Below are positions 25,469-34,805 of a stretch of 64,000 nucleotides of DNA, in pieces. The position numbers and the translations under genes were made by a program. The notes beneath the pieces are model-generated. The model had not been told where the DNA came from and made no database searches. It saw only the letters and a program-made list of their open reading frames with translations. Source of the stretch: an uncultured Bacteroidales bacterium. Its GTDB lineage: Bacteria; Bacteroidota; Bacteroidia; Bacteroidales; Paludibacteraceae. Within the stretch, counting starts at the first letter, position 1; each line of letters starts with the position of its first letter. The stretch spans positions 62,001-126,000 of the forward strand of contig CAKULK010000005.1 of NCBI GenBank assembly GCA_934667275.1. The letters run 5' to 3'.

Positions 25469-27979
25469 ATGACAAGACAACAACACATACGAATACTCAT
25501 CTTCCTGCTATTAGTAGGAACATCACACGCATTGGGAACAGAAAAAGGACATAATGTACGTATATTCGGATATGTGTTGGATTCTGACAATCAAGGCATT
25601 GAATTAGCCAATGTATATGTTGAAGGTGCTATAGTTGGGGCAAATACAGAGTCAGGAATGAAAACAGGCACCACCACCAACCTCAACGGCTACTATGACA
25701 TAAGTATTCCTATGAGTGATACCGTCACTATAGTCTATTCCATGGTGGGATACGAGACCATCCGCCAGCAGGTGTACACCACGCGCGATGTGATAGGTAT
25801 CAATGTGGTGCTGCCAACCAACGAAGAACTGCTTGCCGAAGTTACCGTGCGCGGTATCCAAAGGCAGACAGGCACCATGGATAAGGGCAATGTAAGCACT
25901 GCACGCCTTATGCCTGACGCTACGGGTGGCGGAATAGAGAATATGCTGGTCACATTCGCAGGCGTGAGACAGAACAACGAAATGAGTAGCCAGTACAATG
26001 TGCGCGGTGGCAGTTTTGATGAGAACTCGGTGTATGTCAACGGGTTGGAGGTACACCGCCCTTTGCTTATACGAAGCGGACAACAAGAGGGGCTCAGTTT
26101 CGTCAATCCTGATATGGTAGAGAGCGTGGAGTTCTCCGCAGGCGGATTTGATGCACAATACGGGGACAAGATGTCGTCTGTCCTTGACATACGCTACAAA
26201 CGTCCTACCCGTCTGGAGTCACACCTAAGCCTCAGCATATTGGGTGCCAACGGCTATGTGGGTTGGGGCGACTCCGTGCAGAGCCAGATGCACAGCATCC
26301 GCTACAAGACTTCGCGCTACATGCTGGGTGCCCTTGACACCAAAGGCAACTACAATCCCAACTTCATCGACTACCAGACGCAAATGACTTGGCGGCTGAC
26401 TCCTGACAACCGTTGGAGTATGCGCTTGTTGGGTAACTTCAGTCAGAACAGTTACGAGTTCATTCCTGACAGTTCAAGCAGCAGTTTCGGCACACAACAG
26501 CAGGCAATGAACCGCACCATCTGGTACGAAGGGCAGGAGAAGGACATGTTCCGTACAGCCTTTGCTGCCCTCAGTGCCGAGGGCAAAATCAACAAAGAGG
26601 TGCAGATAGGCTTCGACCTCAGCGGCTTCTACACGCATGAGCAGGAGACATACGACATCAGTAGTGAGTATGTGCTCAGCGAACAGTCACCCGACGGGCA
26701 AAAGGGAACCACCCAACGCGGCGAGGGTGTGGATGGCAATGTGAACTCAGGCAGTGTCCTTGGCACAGGCAGGTTCCACGAACACGCACGCAATACACTA
26801 CAGGCAGGTATGGTCACCTTAGCCCACACAGGAACATGGAAACGCGGAGCCAATGCCCTGCACTGGGGTGTCAGCGGGCAAATGGAACTCATCAGTGACC
26901 GTATCAGCGAGTGGGAATGGCGTGACTCCATGGGCTACAGCCTCCCCAACGAAGATGCCGAGATGGCTCTTTTCTATGCCCTCAAAGGCACCACACGTAT
27001 GCTCAGCGGACGGCTCCAAGCCTACGCACAGGACACCTACCGCTGGTCCACCGACCACGGCAAGGTGCTGCTCACAGCGGGTATGCGTCTTAACTGGTGG
27101 AGCAAGACCAACGAGATACTTCCCAGTCCGCGTGTCAGTGTGACATGGATGCCCGGTTGGAAGCAGGACTTCACCTTCCGCGTAGCCACAGGACTCTACT
27201 ACCAAGCCCCTTTCTACAAGGAACTGCGCCAAACGGTGACCGATGACAACGGTGTGGCATACGTACATATCAACGACAAGTTGAGAGCCCAACGCTCATG
27301 GCAACTCGTCATGGGGGCGGACTACTATTTCCGCGCATGGGGCAGACCGTTCAAGTTCACTGCCGAAGCCTATAGCAAACTCATTGACCGTATGGAGAGT
27401 TACACCGTGGACAATGTACGTGTGCGCTATTCGGGCGTCAACGACAGCCGCGGATACACCATCGGGCTTGATATGAAACTGTATGGCGAACTTGTGCCCG
27501 GGGCGGACACATGGATTAGTTTCTCCACCATGCGCAGCCGTATGCACCTGCTCGATGATGTGAACAACCTCGGCTGGTTTCCCACCCCGCAGGAGCAGCG
27601 GTACAGCCTGACCATGTACTTTCAGGACTATATCCCCCGCCTGCCGCAGTACAAGGTGCACCTCAAGTTCATCTACAGCGAGGGCTTGCCTTTCGGCTAC
27701 CCGCGCAACGAGAAGATGCGCTATCTCGGACATATAAAGGATTATATGCGTCTGGATATAGGTGCCAGCCGCACCTTCTCCGCAAGCACCGACAAATGGA
27801 TGCGGAAGTCCCGCCATGTGGACAGTTGGAGCGTGCAGTTTGAGGTCTTCAACCTCATCGGATGGAAGAACGTGAACAGTTATTACTGGGTCACAGCCGC
27901 CAACGGACAGCAGTGGGCAAGTCCCAACTACCTCACGGGGCGTATGTTCAACCTGAAGATAGACGTAAGTATCAAATAA
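25469..27979 (+). CDS. TonB-dependent outer-membrane receptor with carboxypeptidase-like domain
   Basis: An outer-membrane transporter driven by TonB-ExbBD. The signal peptide (residues 1-22) leads to a carboxypeptidase-regulatory-like beta-sandwich (about 28-115: RIFGYVLDSDNQGIELANVYVEG and MVGYETIRQQV). A plug domain follows (about 140-235: ENMLVTFAGVRQNNEMSSQYNVRGGSFDENSVYVNGLEV), then a 600-residue barrel. No SusD-like gene is adjacent and the N-terminal extension is single, so this is not a classic SusC. The substrate is unknown; such solo receptors often take up metal complexes or cofactors. 836 residues is normal. The next gene is mutS, with a 16-bp gap and no visible functional link. 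Confidence 0.88.
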   Translation: MTRQQHIRILIFLLLVGTSHALGTEKGHNVRIFGYVLDSDNQGIELANVYVEGAIVGANTESGMKTGTTTNLNGYYDISIPMSDTVTIVYSMVGYETIRQQVYTTRDVIGINVVLPTNEELLAEVTVRGIQRQTGTMDKGNVSTARLMPDATGGGIENMLVTFAGVRQNNEMSSQYNVRGGSFDENSVYVNGLEVHRPLLIRSGQQEGLSFVNPDMVESVEFSAGGFDAQYGDKMSSVLDIRYKRPTRLESHLSLSILGANGYVGWGDSVQSQMHSIRYKTSRYMLGALDTKGNYNPNFIDYQTQMTWRLTPDNRWSMRLLGNFSQNSYEFIPDSSSSSFGTQQQAMNRTIWYEGQEKDMFRTAFAALSAEGKINKEVQIGFDLSGFYTHEQETYDISSEYVLSEQSPDGQKGTTQRGEGVDGNVNSGSVLGTGRFHEHARNTLQAGMVTLAHTGTWKRGANALHWGVSGQMELISDRISEWEWRDSMGYSLPNEDAEMALFYALKGTTRMLSGRLQAYAQDTYRWSTDHGKVLLTAGMRLNWWSKTNEILPSPRVSVTWMPGWKQDFTFRVATGLYYQAPFYKELRQTVTDDNGVAYVHINDKLRAQRSWQLVMGADYYFRAWGRPFKFTAEAYSKLIDRMESYTVDNVRVRYSGVNDSRGYTIGLDMKLYGELVPGADTWISFSTMRSRMHLLDDVNNLGWFPTPQEQRYSLTMYFQDYIPRLPQYKVHLKFIYSEGLPFGYPRNEKMRYLGHIKDYMRLDIGASRTFSASTDKWMRKSRHVDSWSVQFEVFNLIGWKNVNSYYWVTAANGQQWASPNYLTGRMFNLKIDVSIK

Positions 27980-27995
27980 CCAAACAATTGTATAT

Positions 27996-30632
27996 ATGGG
28001 AAAGGTAGATATTAACGACACCCCTATGATGAAGCAGTTCCGCGACATCAAGGCACAGTATCCGGACGCGATGCTGCTGTTCCGGTGCGGGGACTTCTAT
28101 GAGACCTATGCGGAAGATGCCGTGCGTGCCAGCAAGATGCTGAACATCACCCTCACCCACCGCAGCAACGGCGGTTCGGGAAAGGGCTCGAGTGTGGAGA
28201 TGGCAGGTTTCCCATTCCACGCGCTGGATACCTATCTCCCCAAGTTGGTGCGTACCGGTGTGCGCGTAGCGATATGCGACCAGTTGGAGGACCCCAAGCT
28301 GACGAAGAAGTTGGTGAAGCGCGGGGTGACGGAATTAGTTACGCCCGGGGTCAGTTACTCCGACACCACCCTGCAGCAGAAGGAGAATACGTGGCTGGCA
28401 TGTATCCAGTTTGGCAAGCAGACAGTTGGCATAGCGTTCTTGGATATATCCACGGGGGAGTTCCTTGTGGCAGAGGGAACCAAGGACTACGCCGACAAAC
28501 TATTGGTGAACTTCGCGCCCAAGGAGGTGCTATACCTTCGGGGAAAGAAGCAGGAATTTCAGGATGCCTTCGGTAGCAAGTACTTCACCTTTGAGTTGGA
28601 GGACTGGATGATGACCGCAGACGCGGCACATGACAGGCTGACCAAGCAGTTTCAGGTGCAGAATCTGAAAGGCTTCGGTGTGGACAAACTGCCGCAAGGA
28701 GTGATTGCCGCTGGGGCAATTCTCCACTATCTAGACATGACCCAGCACCTGCAGACAGGGCATATCCAGCACCTGAGTCGCATAGAGGAAGACAAATACG
28801 TTTGGATGGACAGGTTCACCATCCGCAACCTCGAATTACTGGGGGGGCAGACAGAAGAGAGCCGCACTCTGTATGATGTACTGGACCGCACCATCACCCC
28901 TATGGGGGGGCGTCTGCTGCACCGCTGGATGGCATTTCCGCTGAAGGAGGTGCGTCCGATACGCAACAGGCAGACGGTGGTGGAGTACCTGTTCCGCCAT
29001 CCTGATGAGCGCGGAATCCTGCGCGACAACCTGCAGCGTATTCAGGATATGGAGCGCATAGTCAGCAAGATAGCCACGGGACGCATCAGCCCACGGGAGA
29101 TGGTGCAATTGCGCTACGCATTGGACGCCATGGCTCCTATCAAGGGTGTGTGTGTGCGTGCGGAAGCGGGAAGTTACCTGCACCTGCTGGGCGAACAACT
29201 GAGCCTGTGCGAGGAGATGCGTGACCGCATAGCCCGTGAGATAGTGCCCGACCCGCCTGCCGTTCAGGGAAAGCCCAATGTGATTGCGCGAGGCATAGAC
29301 AGCGAGTTGGACGACCTGCGCGACATACAAACCCATGGCAAGGACTACCTGCTGCATATCCAACAGCGAGAGGTGGAGGCGACCGGCATACAGAGTCTGA
29401 AAATCGGTTACAACAACGTGTTCGGGTACTACTTGGAGGTGCGCAACACGTACAAAGACCAAGTGCCGGCAGAGTGGATCAGGAAGCAGACCCTCGTGAA
29501 TGCCGAGCGGTATATCACGCAGGAACTCAAGGAATATGAGGAGAAGATACTGACCGCCGAGACGCAAATACAGATTATCGAGAGCCGGTTGTACACGGAA
29601 CTGATGCTGGCGTTGTCGGAATTCGTGCCGCAGATGCAGGCAGACGCTGCCGTAGTGGCGCAGTTGGACTGCCTAATGAGTTTTGCAACAGTGGCTATGG
29701 AGAATAAGTACGTGTGTCCTGACGTGAATGACAGTCTCGTGATTGACATCCGACAAGGGCGGCATCCCGTGATAGAGAAGCAACTGCCGATAGGTGAGGA
29801 GTACGTGCCCAATGACGTGCTATTGGACAACAACGGGCAGCAAATCATCATATTGACAGGTCCGAATATGGCGGGAAAGTCGGCATTGCTGCGGCAGACC
29901 GCCCTCATCGTGCTGATGGCGCAAATGGGTTGTTTCGTGCCCGCCGAGAGTGCGTCGGTGGGTGTGGTGGACAAGATTTTCACCCGTGTGGGGGCAAGTG
30001 ACAATATCTCGATGGGTGAGAGTACGTTTATGGTGGAGATGAATGAGGCAGCCAGTATTCTGAACAACCTCAGCGAGCGCAGTTTGGTGCTGTTTGACGA
30101 GTTGGGGCGCGGCACGAGCACATACGACGGCATCAGTATCGCATGGGCGATTGTGGAGTATATCCACGAGCACCGCGGGCATGCCAAAACGCTTTTCGCC
30201 ACACACTATCACGAACTGAATGAGATGGAGAAGCAGTTCGCCCGCATACGGAACTACAATGTGTCGGTCAAGGAAGCGAACGGGAAGGTGATATTCATGC
30301 GTAAGTTGGTGAGAGGGGGTTCTGAACACAGTTTCGGTATTCACGTAGCCAAATTAGCGGGTATGCCTGCGAGCATCATCGACCGCGCCAACCAGATACT
30401 GCACGACTTGGAGGCACCCCAGCACTCGCCCGTCAGCACAGCCATACCGCCTGCAGAACGCGGGCTGAACACCGTGGGTGCGGGAGGTATGCAGTTGAGT
30501 TTCTTTCAGTTGGACGACCCTGTACTGGAGCAGGTGCGTGACGAGGTTACTCACCTGGATATCAATAACCTGACACCATTGGAGGCACTGAACAAACTGA
30601 GTGAGATAAAAAAGTTGGTGGGAGGAAAATAG
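27996..30632 (+). CDS. mutS: DNA mismatch repair protein MutS
   Basis: Recognises base mismatches after replication. The N-terminal mismatch-binding domain holds the F-x-E motif as CGDFYETY (about residues 32-39). The ATPase domain has Walker A GPNMAGKSALLRQ (about 621-633), the Walker B LFDELGRGTSTYDG, and the helix-turn-helix dimer region near the C-terminus. The ending TPLEALNKLSEIKKL is the standard close of bacterial MutS. 878 residues is full length, so this is true MutS rather than MutS2. It begins 16 bp after the receptor gene and is probably read from the same promoter. Confidence 0.96.
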   Translation: MGKVDINDTPMMKQFRDIKAQYPDAMLLFRCGDFYETYAEDAVRASKMLNITLTHRSNGGSGKGSSVEMAGFPFHALDTYLPKLVRTGVRVAICDQLEDPKLTKKLVKRGVTELVTPGVSYSDTTLQQKENTWLACIQFGKQTVGIAFLDISTGEFLVAEGTKDYADKLLVNFAPKEVLYLRGKKQEFQDAFGSKYFTFELEDWMMTADAAHDRLTKQFQVQNLKGFGVDKLPQGVIAAGAILHYLDMTQHLQTGHIQHLSRIEEDKYVWMDRFTIRNLELLGGQTEESRTLYDVLDRTITPMGGRLLHRWMAFPLKEVRPIRNRQTVVEYLFRHPDERGILRDNLQRIQDMERIVSKIATGRISPREMVQLRYALDAMAPIKGVCVRAEAGSYLHLLGEQLSLCEEMRDRIAREIVPDPPAVQGKPNVIARGIDSELDDLRDIQTHGKDYLLHIQQREVEATGIQSLKIGYNNVFGYYLEVRNTYKDQVPAEWIRKQTLVNAERYITQELKEYEEKILTAETQIQIIESRLYTELMLALSEFVPQMQADAAVVAQLDCLMSFATVAMENKYVCPDVNDSLVIDIRQGRHPVIEKQLPIGEEYVPNDVLLDNNGQQIIILTGPNMAGKSALLRQTALIVLMAQMGCFVPAESASVGVVDKIFTRVGASDNISMGESTFMVEMNEAASILNNLSERSLVLFDELGRGTSTYDGISIAWAIVEYIHEHRGHAKTLFATHYHELNEMEKQFARIRNYNVSVKEANGKVIFMRKLVRGGSEHSFGIHVAKLAGMPASIIDRANQILHDLEAPQHSPVSTAIPPAERGLNTVGAGGMQLSFFQLDDPVLEQVRDEVTHLDINNLTPLEALNKLSEIKKLVGGK

Positions 30633-30710
30633 AACAAATAATATTTCAAGAGCAGGAGATATTTCCAAAAGTAGAGAGTATTGTCCTTTTTTCCATACTT
30701 TTCTTTATAT

Positions 30711-30742
30711 TTTGTGTAAACCAGTGAAAAGCAGTACCTTTG
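30711..30742 (+). promoter_or_regulatory. Promoter of the small lipoprotein gene
   Basis: TTTG at 30711-30714, 20 bp, TACCTTTG at 30735-30742. An 87-base A/T-rich leader separates the box from the ATG. Confidence 0.78.
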
Positions 30743-30829
30743 TGCATCATTGTGGCGGACTTAATAAGCCACTTTGTTGAAAGGAAATAAAATAATTATA
30801 ATAATTAACTTTCTAAAACTACAAAAACA

Positions 30830-31102
30830 ATGAAAAAATTTGCTATTGCATGCGCCATTGTATTGGCAGCGGGCATGATGACCTCCTGCGGTGACACTAA
30901 CTACTGCTGGGAAATCACCCAAACTGTTAAAGTATTAGGTGTTGAGACTTCTGCAACTACCTATTGGTGGGGCACAAAGAACGATTTGAAATCTCAAGAG
31001 GAAAGCATCAAACAAACCCTTAAAGAAACCGGCATATCAGAAGATGCCTACACGCTCACCAGCAAAAAGGCTAACAAAAGCCAAGACGATTGCCACAAAT
31101 AA
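30830..31102 (+). CDS. Small lipoprotein of unknown function
   Basis: A 90-residue protein with a lipoprotein signal: KKFAIACAIVLAAGMMTSC, where the Cys at about residue 20 would be lipidated. The mature part is about 70 residues, polar, with two further Cys (in NYCWEI and DDCHK) that could form a disulphide, and an aromatic YWWG patch. I recognise no family. It has its own consensus promoter and is followed by two hairpin terminators, so it is an isolated transcription unit, which suggests that it is truly expressed and perhaps abundant. Confidence 0.75.
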   Translation: MKKFAIACAIVLAAGMMTSCGDTNYCWEITQTVKVLGVETSATTYWWGTKNDLKSQEESIKQTLKETGISEDAYTLTSKKANKSQDDCHK

Positions 31103-31124
31103 ATCAAAAGTAACAATAATCAAT

Positions 31125-31159
31125 AAAAAGCACACCCAGAAATTGAGTTGTGCTTTTTT
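31125..31159 (+). terminator. Terminator after the small lipoprotein gene
   Basis: AAAAAGCACA pairs with TGTGCTTTTT over a 14-base loop; the stem starts 22 bases after the stop and ends in a run of six T's. Confidence 0.8.
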
Positions 31160-31193
31160 ATTGGTCGTATTATACTCCAAACACAAAAGAATA

Positions 31194-31240
31194 GACAAAC
31201 AAAAACAGGCTGCCTTTAAGGCAGCCTGTTTTTGTTTGTC
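31194..31240. terminator. Bidirectional terminator between the lipoprotein gene and pnp
   Basis: A 47-base near-perfect palindrome, 23-base arms around one central base. The GC core AGGCTGCC/GGCAGCCT is flanked by A-rich and T-rich tracts on both sides, so it can end transcripts from either strand. The pnp stop is 16 bases away. Confidence 0.85.
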
Positions 31241-31256
31241 TAAATAATTCCTATAA

Positions 31257-33551
31257 TCAACGGCGACGGTCAAGACGAGCACCGTCTGCTTCGGGGTCGC
31301 GGAAGTTGTTGCGGTGCTCAGGACGGGGACCACGACGCTCGGGGCGCGCTCCACGGTCGCCACGGGGCGCACGTGCGGGACGCTCGGGCTCTACGTAGTC
31401 AGCGGGTTTTTCCTTGAGCGCCTTGGCGCTCAAACGGAACTTGCCCGTCTTCTCATCCACCTCAAGCAACTTGATCATAATCTTGTCGCCCTCGTGGATA
31501 CCCGTTTCCTCCATGGTGTCATAGCGTTTCCAGTCGATCTCCGAGATATGGAGCAGACCTTCCTTGCCCGGCATAAACTCCACGAAACAACCGTAAGGCA
31601 TAAGCGACTTGACGGTAGCCTCATAGACCTCGCCAACCTCGGGCAGTGCCACGATAGCCTTAATCTTGGCAACGGCAGCGTCCATAGCCTCTTTGTTGTT
31701 GGAAGCCACTTCTACCTTGCCGCCTTCCTCTACCTCATCAATACTGATGACAGCACCGGTCTCGGCTTGGATACCTTGGATAATCTTACCGCCGGGGCCA
31801 ATGACAGCACCAATCATGTCTTTCGGAATAATGAACGATACAATACGCGGAGCCTGTGGTTTGAGGTCTTTGCGCGGTTCGGGCATAGTCTCCAAAATCT
31901 TGTCGAGGATATACATACGTGCCTGGTGAGCCTGTGCGAGAGCGTTCTCCAACACCTCATAACTCAGACCATCCACCTTGATATCCATCTGGCAAGCGGT
32001 CAGACCGTCACGCGTACCGGTGGTCTTGAAGTCCATATCGCCGAGATGATCCTCATCGCCGAGGATGTCGCTCAGAATCTTATAGTTGAGTTTGTCGCCC
32101 ACCAACTCGGAAATCATACCCATAGCGATACCGCTGACAGGTTTCTTGATTTGTACACCGGCATCCATCAGCGCGAGCGTACCTGCGCAAACGGTAGCCA
32201 TAGAAGACGAGCCATTGGACTCCAAAATATCCGAAACTACGCGTACGCAGTATGGGAAATCGGCAGGAATCATGTTCTTGAGCGCACGGCAAGCGAGGTT
32301 TCCATGACCAATCTCGCGGCGACCTACACCACGTTGTGCTTTTGCCTCACCGGTTGCGAAAGGCGGGAAATTGTAGTGGAGCAAGAAACGATCGGTACCT
32401 TGAACCAAAGCCTCGTCCACAATCTTCTCATCGCGGCTGGTACCGAGCGTAACGGTAGCCAAAGCCTGGGTCTCACCACGGGTGAAGATAGACGAACCGT
32501 GAGGACCGGGCAGCGGACTTACTTCACACCAGATAGGGCGGATATCGGTTGTCTGACGACCGTCGAGACGCTTGCCCTCATCGAGAACAGCGCGGCGCAT
32601 AGCCTCTTTCTCCACATCGTGGTAGTAGCGGTCCACCATAGCGGCAATCTCCTCAATATCAATGCCTAATGCTTCTGCACGCTGAGCCATATAGTCTGCC
32701 TTGTCGGTCTTGAAATCATCGCAGATCTGCGAGAACATTGCCTCGCGGTGATGTTTGTCGGTATCGGCAGAGGTGGCTTGTGCATACGCGCGTGCGTAAC
32801 TATAGTCGTGTACAGCCTGTTTCAGTTCATCATCGTTTACCTCGTGGCAGTACTCGCGCTTGGTCTCTTTGCCATACGCTTTCATCATCTCGTTGAGAGC
32901 CAAACACTGCGGTTTGATAGCCTCGTGCGCAGCCTTGATAGCCTCGAGCATAACCGCCTCCGGCACTTCTTTCATCTCACCCTCTACCATCATGATGTTG
33001 TCGTAGGTGGCAGCCACCATCAATTCGAGGTCAGCCTGCTCACACTGCTCAAAAGTCGGGTTGATAACCATCTCACCGTTTACGCGTGCCACGCGCACCT
33101 CCGAAACAGGACCCTCAAACGGTATGTCCGAGCAAGCCAGAGCAGCACCGGCAGCCAGACCGGCAATCGACTCCGGCATATCTACGCCGTCAGCCGAATA
33201 CATCGTTACATTAACAAATGTCTCTGCGTGATAGTTGGCAGGGAACAATGGGCGCAAGGCACGGTCAATCAGGCGGGCAATCAGGATTTCGTAGTCCGAC
33301 GCCTTGCCTTCACGACGGGTGAAACCACCCGGGAAACGACCTGCACTGGCAAATTTCTCTTTGTACTCCACGGTCAGCGGCATAAAATCCGTACCGGGAA
33401 CAGCGTCTTTCGCGCTGCATACTGTGGCAAGCACCATCGTGTTGCCGAGGGTAACCATCACCGCACCGTCCGCCTGCTTGGCGAGTTTGCCGGTCTCGAG
33501 CGTGATTACACGACCATCCGGGAGAGTAATCTCCTTTCTTACAATATTCAT
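31257..33551 (-). CDS. pnp: Polyribonucleotide nucleotidyltransferase (PNPase)
   Basis: A trimeric 3'-5' phosphorolytic exoribonuclease that degrades and tails RNA. It has two RNase PH domains (the first about 10-215; the second about 310-540 with the family blocks TRGETQALATVTLG and MDFKTTGTRDGLTACQMDIKVDG) around a helical linker, then a KH domain (IGAVIGPGGKIIQGIQAETGAVI) and an S1 domain (GEVYEATVKSLMPYGCFVEFMPGKEGLLHISEIDW). After S1 there is a short Arg/Gly-rich tail (RAPRGDRGARPERRGPRPEHR). Such a tail could bind RNA or a partner. 764 residues is slightly longer than usual because of it. The gene has its own promoter. Confidence 0.96.
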   Translation of the reverse strand: MNIVRKEITLPDGRVITLETGKLAKQADGAVMVTLGNTMVLATVCSAKDAVPGTDFMPLTVEYKEKFASAGRFPGGFTRREGKASDYEILIARLIDRALRPLFPANYHAETFVNVTMYSADGVDMPESIAGLAAGAALACSDIPFEGPVSEVRVARVNGEMVINPTFEQCEQADLELMVAATYDNIMMVEGEMKEVPEAVMLEAIKAAHEAIKPQCLALNEMMKAYGKETKREYCHEVNDDELKQAVHDYSYARAYAQATSADTDKHHREAMFSQICDDFKTDKADYMAQRAEALGIDIEEIAAMVDRYYHDVEKEAMRRAVLDEGKRLDGRQTTDIRPIWCEVSPLPGPHGSSIFTRGETQALATVTLGTSRDEKIVDEALVQGTDRFLLHYNFPPFATGEAKAQRGVGRREIGHGNLACRALKNMIPADFPYCVRVVSDILESNGSSSMATVCAGTLALMDAGVQIKKPVSGIAMGMISELVGDKLNYKILSDILGDEDHLGDMDFKTTGTRDGLTACQMDIKVDGLSYEVLENALAQAHQARMYILDKILETMPEPRKDLKPQAPRIVSFIIPKDMIGAVIGPGGKIIQGIQAETGAVISIDEVEEGGKVEVASNNKEAMDAAVAKIKAIVALPEVGEVYEATVKSLMPYGCFVEFMPGKEGLLHISEIDWKRYDTMEETGIHEGDKIMIKLLEVDEKTGKFRLSAKALKEKPADYVEPERPARAPRGDRGARPERRGPRPEHRNNFRDPEADGARLDRRR

Positions 33552-33619
33552 GTAGTTTGTTGTTTTAATGAACGGATGCCATTTGCATCCAAGTTAGTTT
33601 ATAGACCTTAAATGTCGTA

Positions 33620-33651
33620 CAAAATTACTGCTTTTTTTGCACATACACAAA
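33620..33651 (-). promoter_or_regulatory. Promoter of pnp
   Basis: Minus strand TTTG (33651-33648), 20 bp, TAATTTTG (33627-33620). About 68 bases of leader precede the ATG; the leader contains the inverted pair GGATGC/GCATCC (33574-33589). Confidence 0.68.
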
Positions 33652-33697
33652 TGTATGCGTCTTTTTTAGTGAAAATGTGTACCTTGTATATCAAAAC

Positions 33698-33728
33698 TTG
33701 CAAGAAAGTGAGTTTTGCAGTACTTTTG
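33698..33728 (+). promoter_or_regulatory. Promoter of the TauE/SafE permease gene
   Basis: TTG at 33698-33700, 20 bp, TACTTTTG at 33721-33728, with the ATG 22 bases further on. Confidence 0.7.
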
Positions 33729-33750
33729 CACCCTTATTTGATTCGAAATT

Positions 33751-34488
33751 ATGAATTGGATTCTTCTTTTAGCAGGATTAGTGGCAGGATTGTTATCCGG
33801 AGCCGTTGGTTTTGGCGGCGGCATGGTGCTACTGCCTGTTGTGACATCGCTCTATGGCATTGAGGTGGCAGTCCCCGTTTGTACTATAGCCCAATTGGGC
33901 AGTAATTTAAGCAAAGTGGTGATGGGTTGGCGCGATATAGAATGGAAGCAAGTAGGATTCTTTCTCATCACAGCCGCCCCCTTGACCGCACTCGGCGCAT
34001 TGGGCTTCGGAGTTGTGGATAAACAATTGATGAGCAGAGTATTATGCGTGTTTCTCATCGTGTTTGCCATTATGAAAATCATGGGAAAGATGAACCTCCC
34101 CCACCACCCTGCCACCATGCTCATCGGCGGCGGCGTAACGGGATTTGTGAATGGTATGCTCGGATTATCGGGACCTCTCAGCAGTGCGGTGTTCCTAACC
34201 TTGAACCTTAGCCCCGTCGCCTATATCGCAAGTGAGGCTACATCAGCATCTATCATGCACATTATCAAGATAATAGTCTATAACAAATTAGACCTTGTTG
34301 ATGCCCATATTTTGCTCAACGGCGCAATGATTGCCGTGACGATGATTGCCGGAAACTTTGTGGCTATGCGCACCATCCGACGGTTTCACACAAAGACCTA
34401 TCAACGCATCGTTGCCGTATGCACAATATCCGTATCAGCATGTGCGAGGATTACAGCCCGACCGATAACGGTTTGGCGGAGCGGGTAA
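33751..34488 (+). CDS. TauE/SafE sulfite-exporter-family permease, 3' end replaced
   Basis: An inner-membrane protein of the TauE/SafE family, which carries small organic or sulfur anions; the substrate is unknown here. The family signature is clear: LLAGLVAGLLSGAVGFGGGMVLLPVV at the start and MLIGGGVTGFVNGMLGLSGPLSSAVFL as the second repeat. Residues up to about 222 (TKTYQRIVAV) look native. The last 20 or so (CTISVSACARITARPITVWRSG) are a frame-shifted reading of the IS3 transposase sequence that begins near 34413-34424. The final membrane helix is therefore missing, and the protein ends in a charged tail. It may be non-functional although promoter and start are intact. Confidence 0.8.
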   Translation: MNWILLLAGLVAGLLSGAVGFGGGMVLLPVVTSLYGIEVAVPVCTIAQLGSNLSKVVMGWRDIEWKQVGFFLITAAPLTALGALGFGVVDKQLMSRVLCVFLIVFAIMKIMGKMNLPHHPATMLIGGGVTGFVNGMLGLSGPLSSAVFLTLNLSPVAYIASEATSASIMHIIKIIVYNKLDLVDAHILLNGAMIAVTMIAGNFVAMRTIRRFHTKTYQRIVAVCTISVSACARITARPITVWRSG

Positions 34489-34718
34489 ACGGCACCATAA
34501 AGACGGAATGGCTTTATCCGCTGACCTTGCTCAAGGATTTGCAAGAGGCGCAGGAACAGATAACTCACTTTGTGGATTTATATAATAATGTGCGTCCGCA
34601 CCGGAGCCTGAAAAATAGAACACCGATGTCGGTCTATTTGGATGACCCGAATATCGTTCCTGCCGCCCGATGGCATTACGAGCAAGCGGAAAAATGTGCA
34701 GAAACGGCATTTTTTTAG
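34419..34718 (+). pseudogene. C-terminal remnant of an IS3-family transposase (OrfB)
   Basis: About 100 codons matching the end of the IS3/IS150-type integrase domain: IRISMCEDYSPTDNGLAERVNGTIKTEW holds the last catalytic Glu of the DDE triad, and ITHFVDLYNNVRPHRSLKNRTPMSVY is the usual C-terminal signature. The N-terminal two thirds, with both catalytic Asp residues and OrfA, are absent. The remnant is joined directly to the permease gene, which points to an insertion followed by a deletion. It has no start of its own that would be expected to work; the ATG at 34419 is incidental. Confidence 0.85.
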
Positions 34719-34753
34719 AAAAAAGAGAGGGTTGGAGGATTGGCGCGGTTTCG

Positions 34754-34785
34754 CCTCTCTGTCCCCTCGCGAGGGGATAGAGAGG
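34754..34785. repeat. 32-base near-perfect palindrome behind the transposase remnant
   Basis: Two 16-base arms, with the outer CCTCTCT/AGAGAGG and inner CCCCTCG/CGAGGGG, with one G-A position unmatched in the stem. It may belong to the end of the lost insertion element, or act as a terminator without a T tract. Confidence 0.65.
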
Positions 34786-34805
34786 AAAGGAAGACAACCC
34801 AAGTG

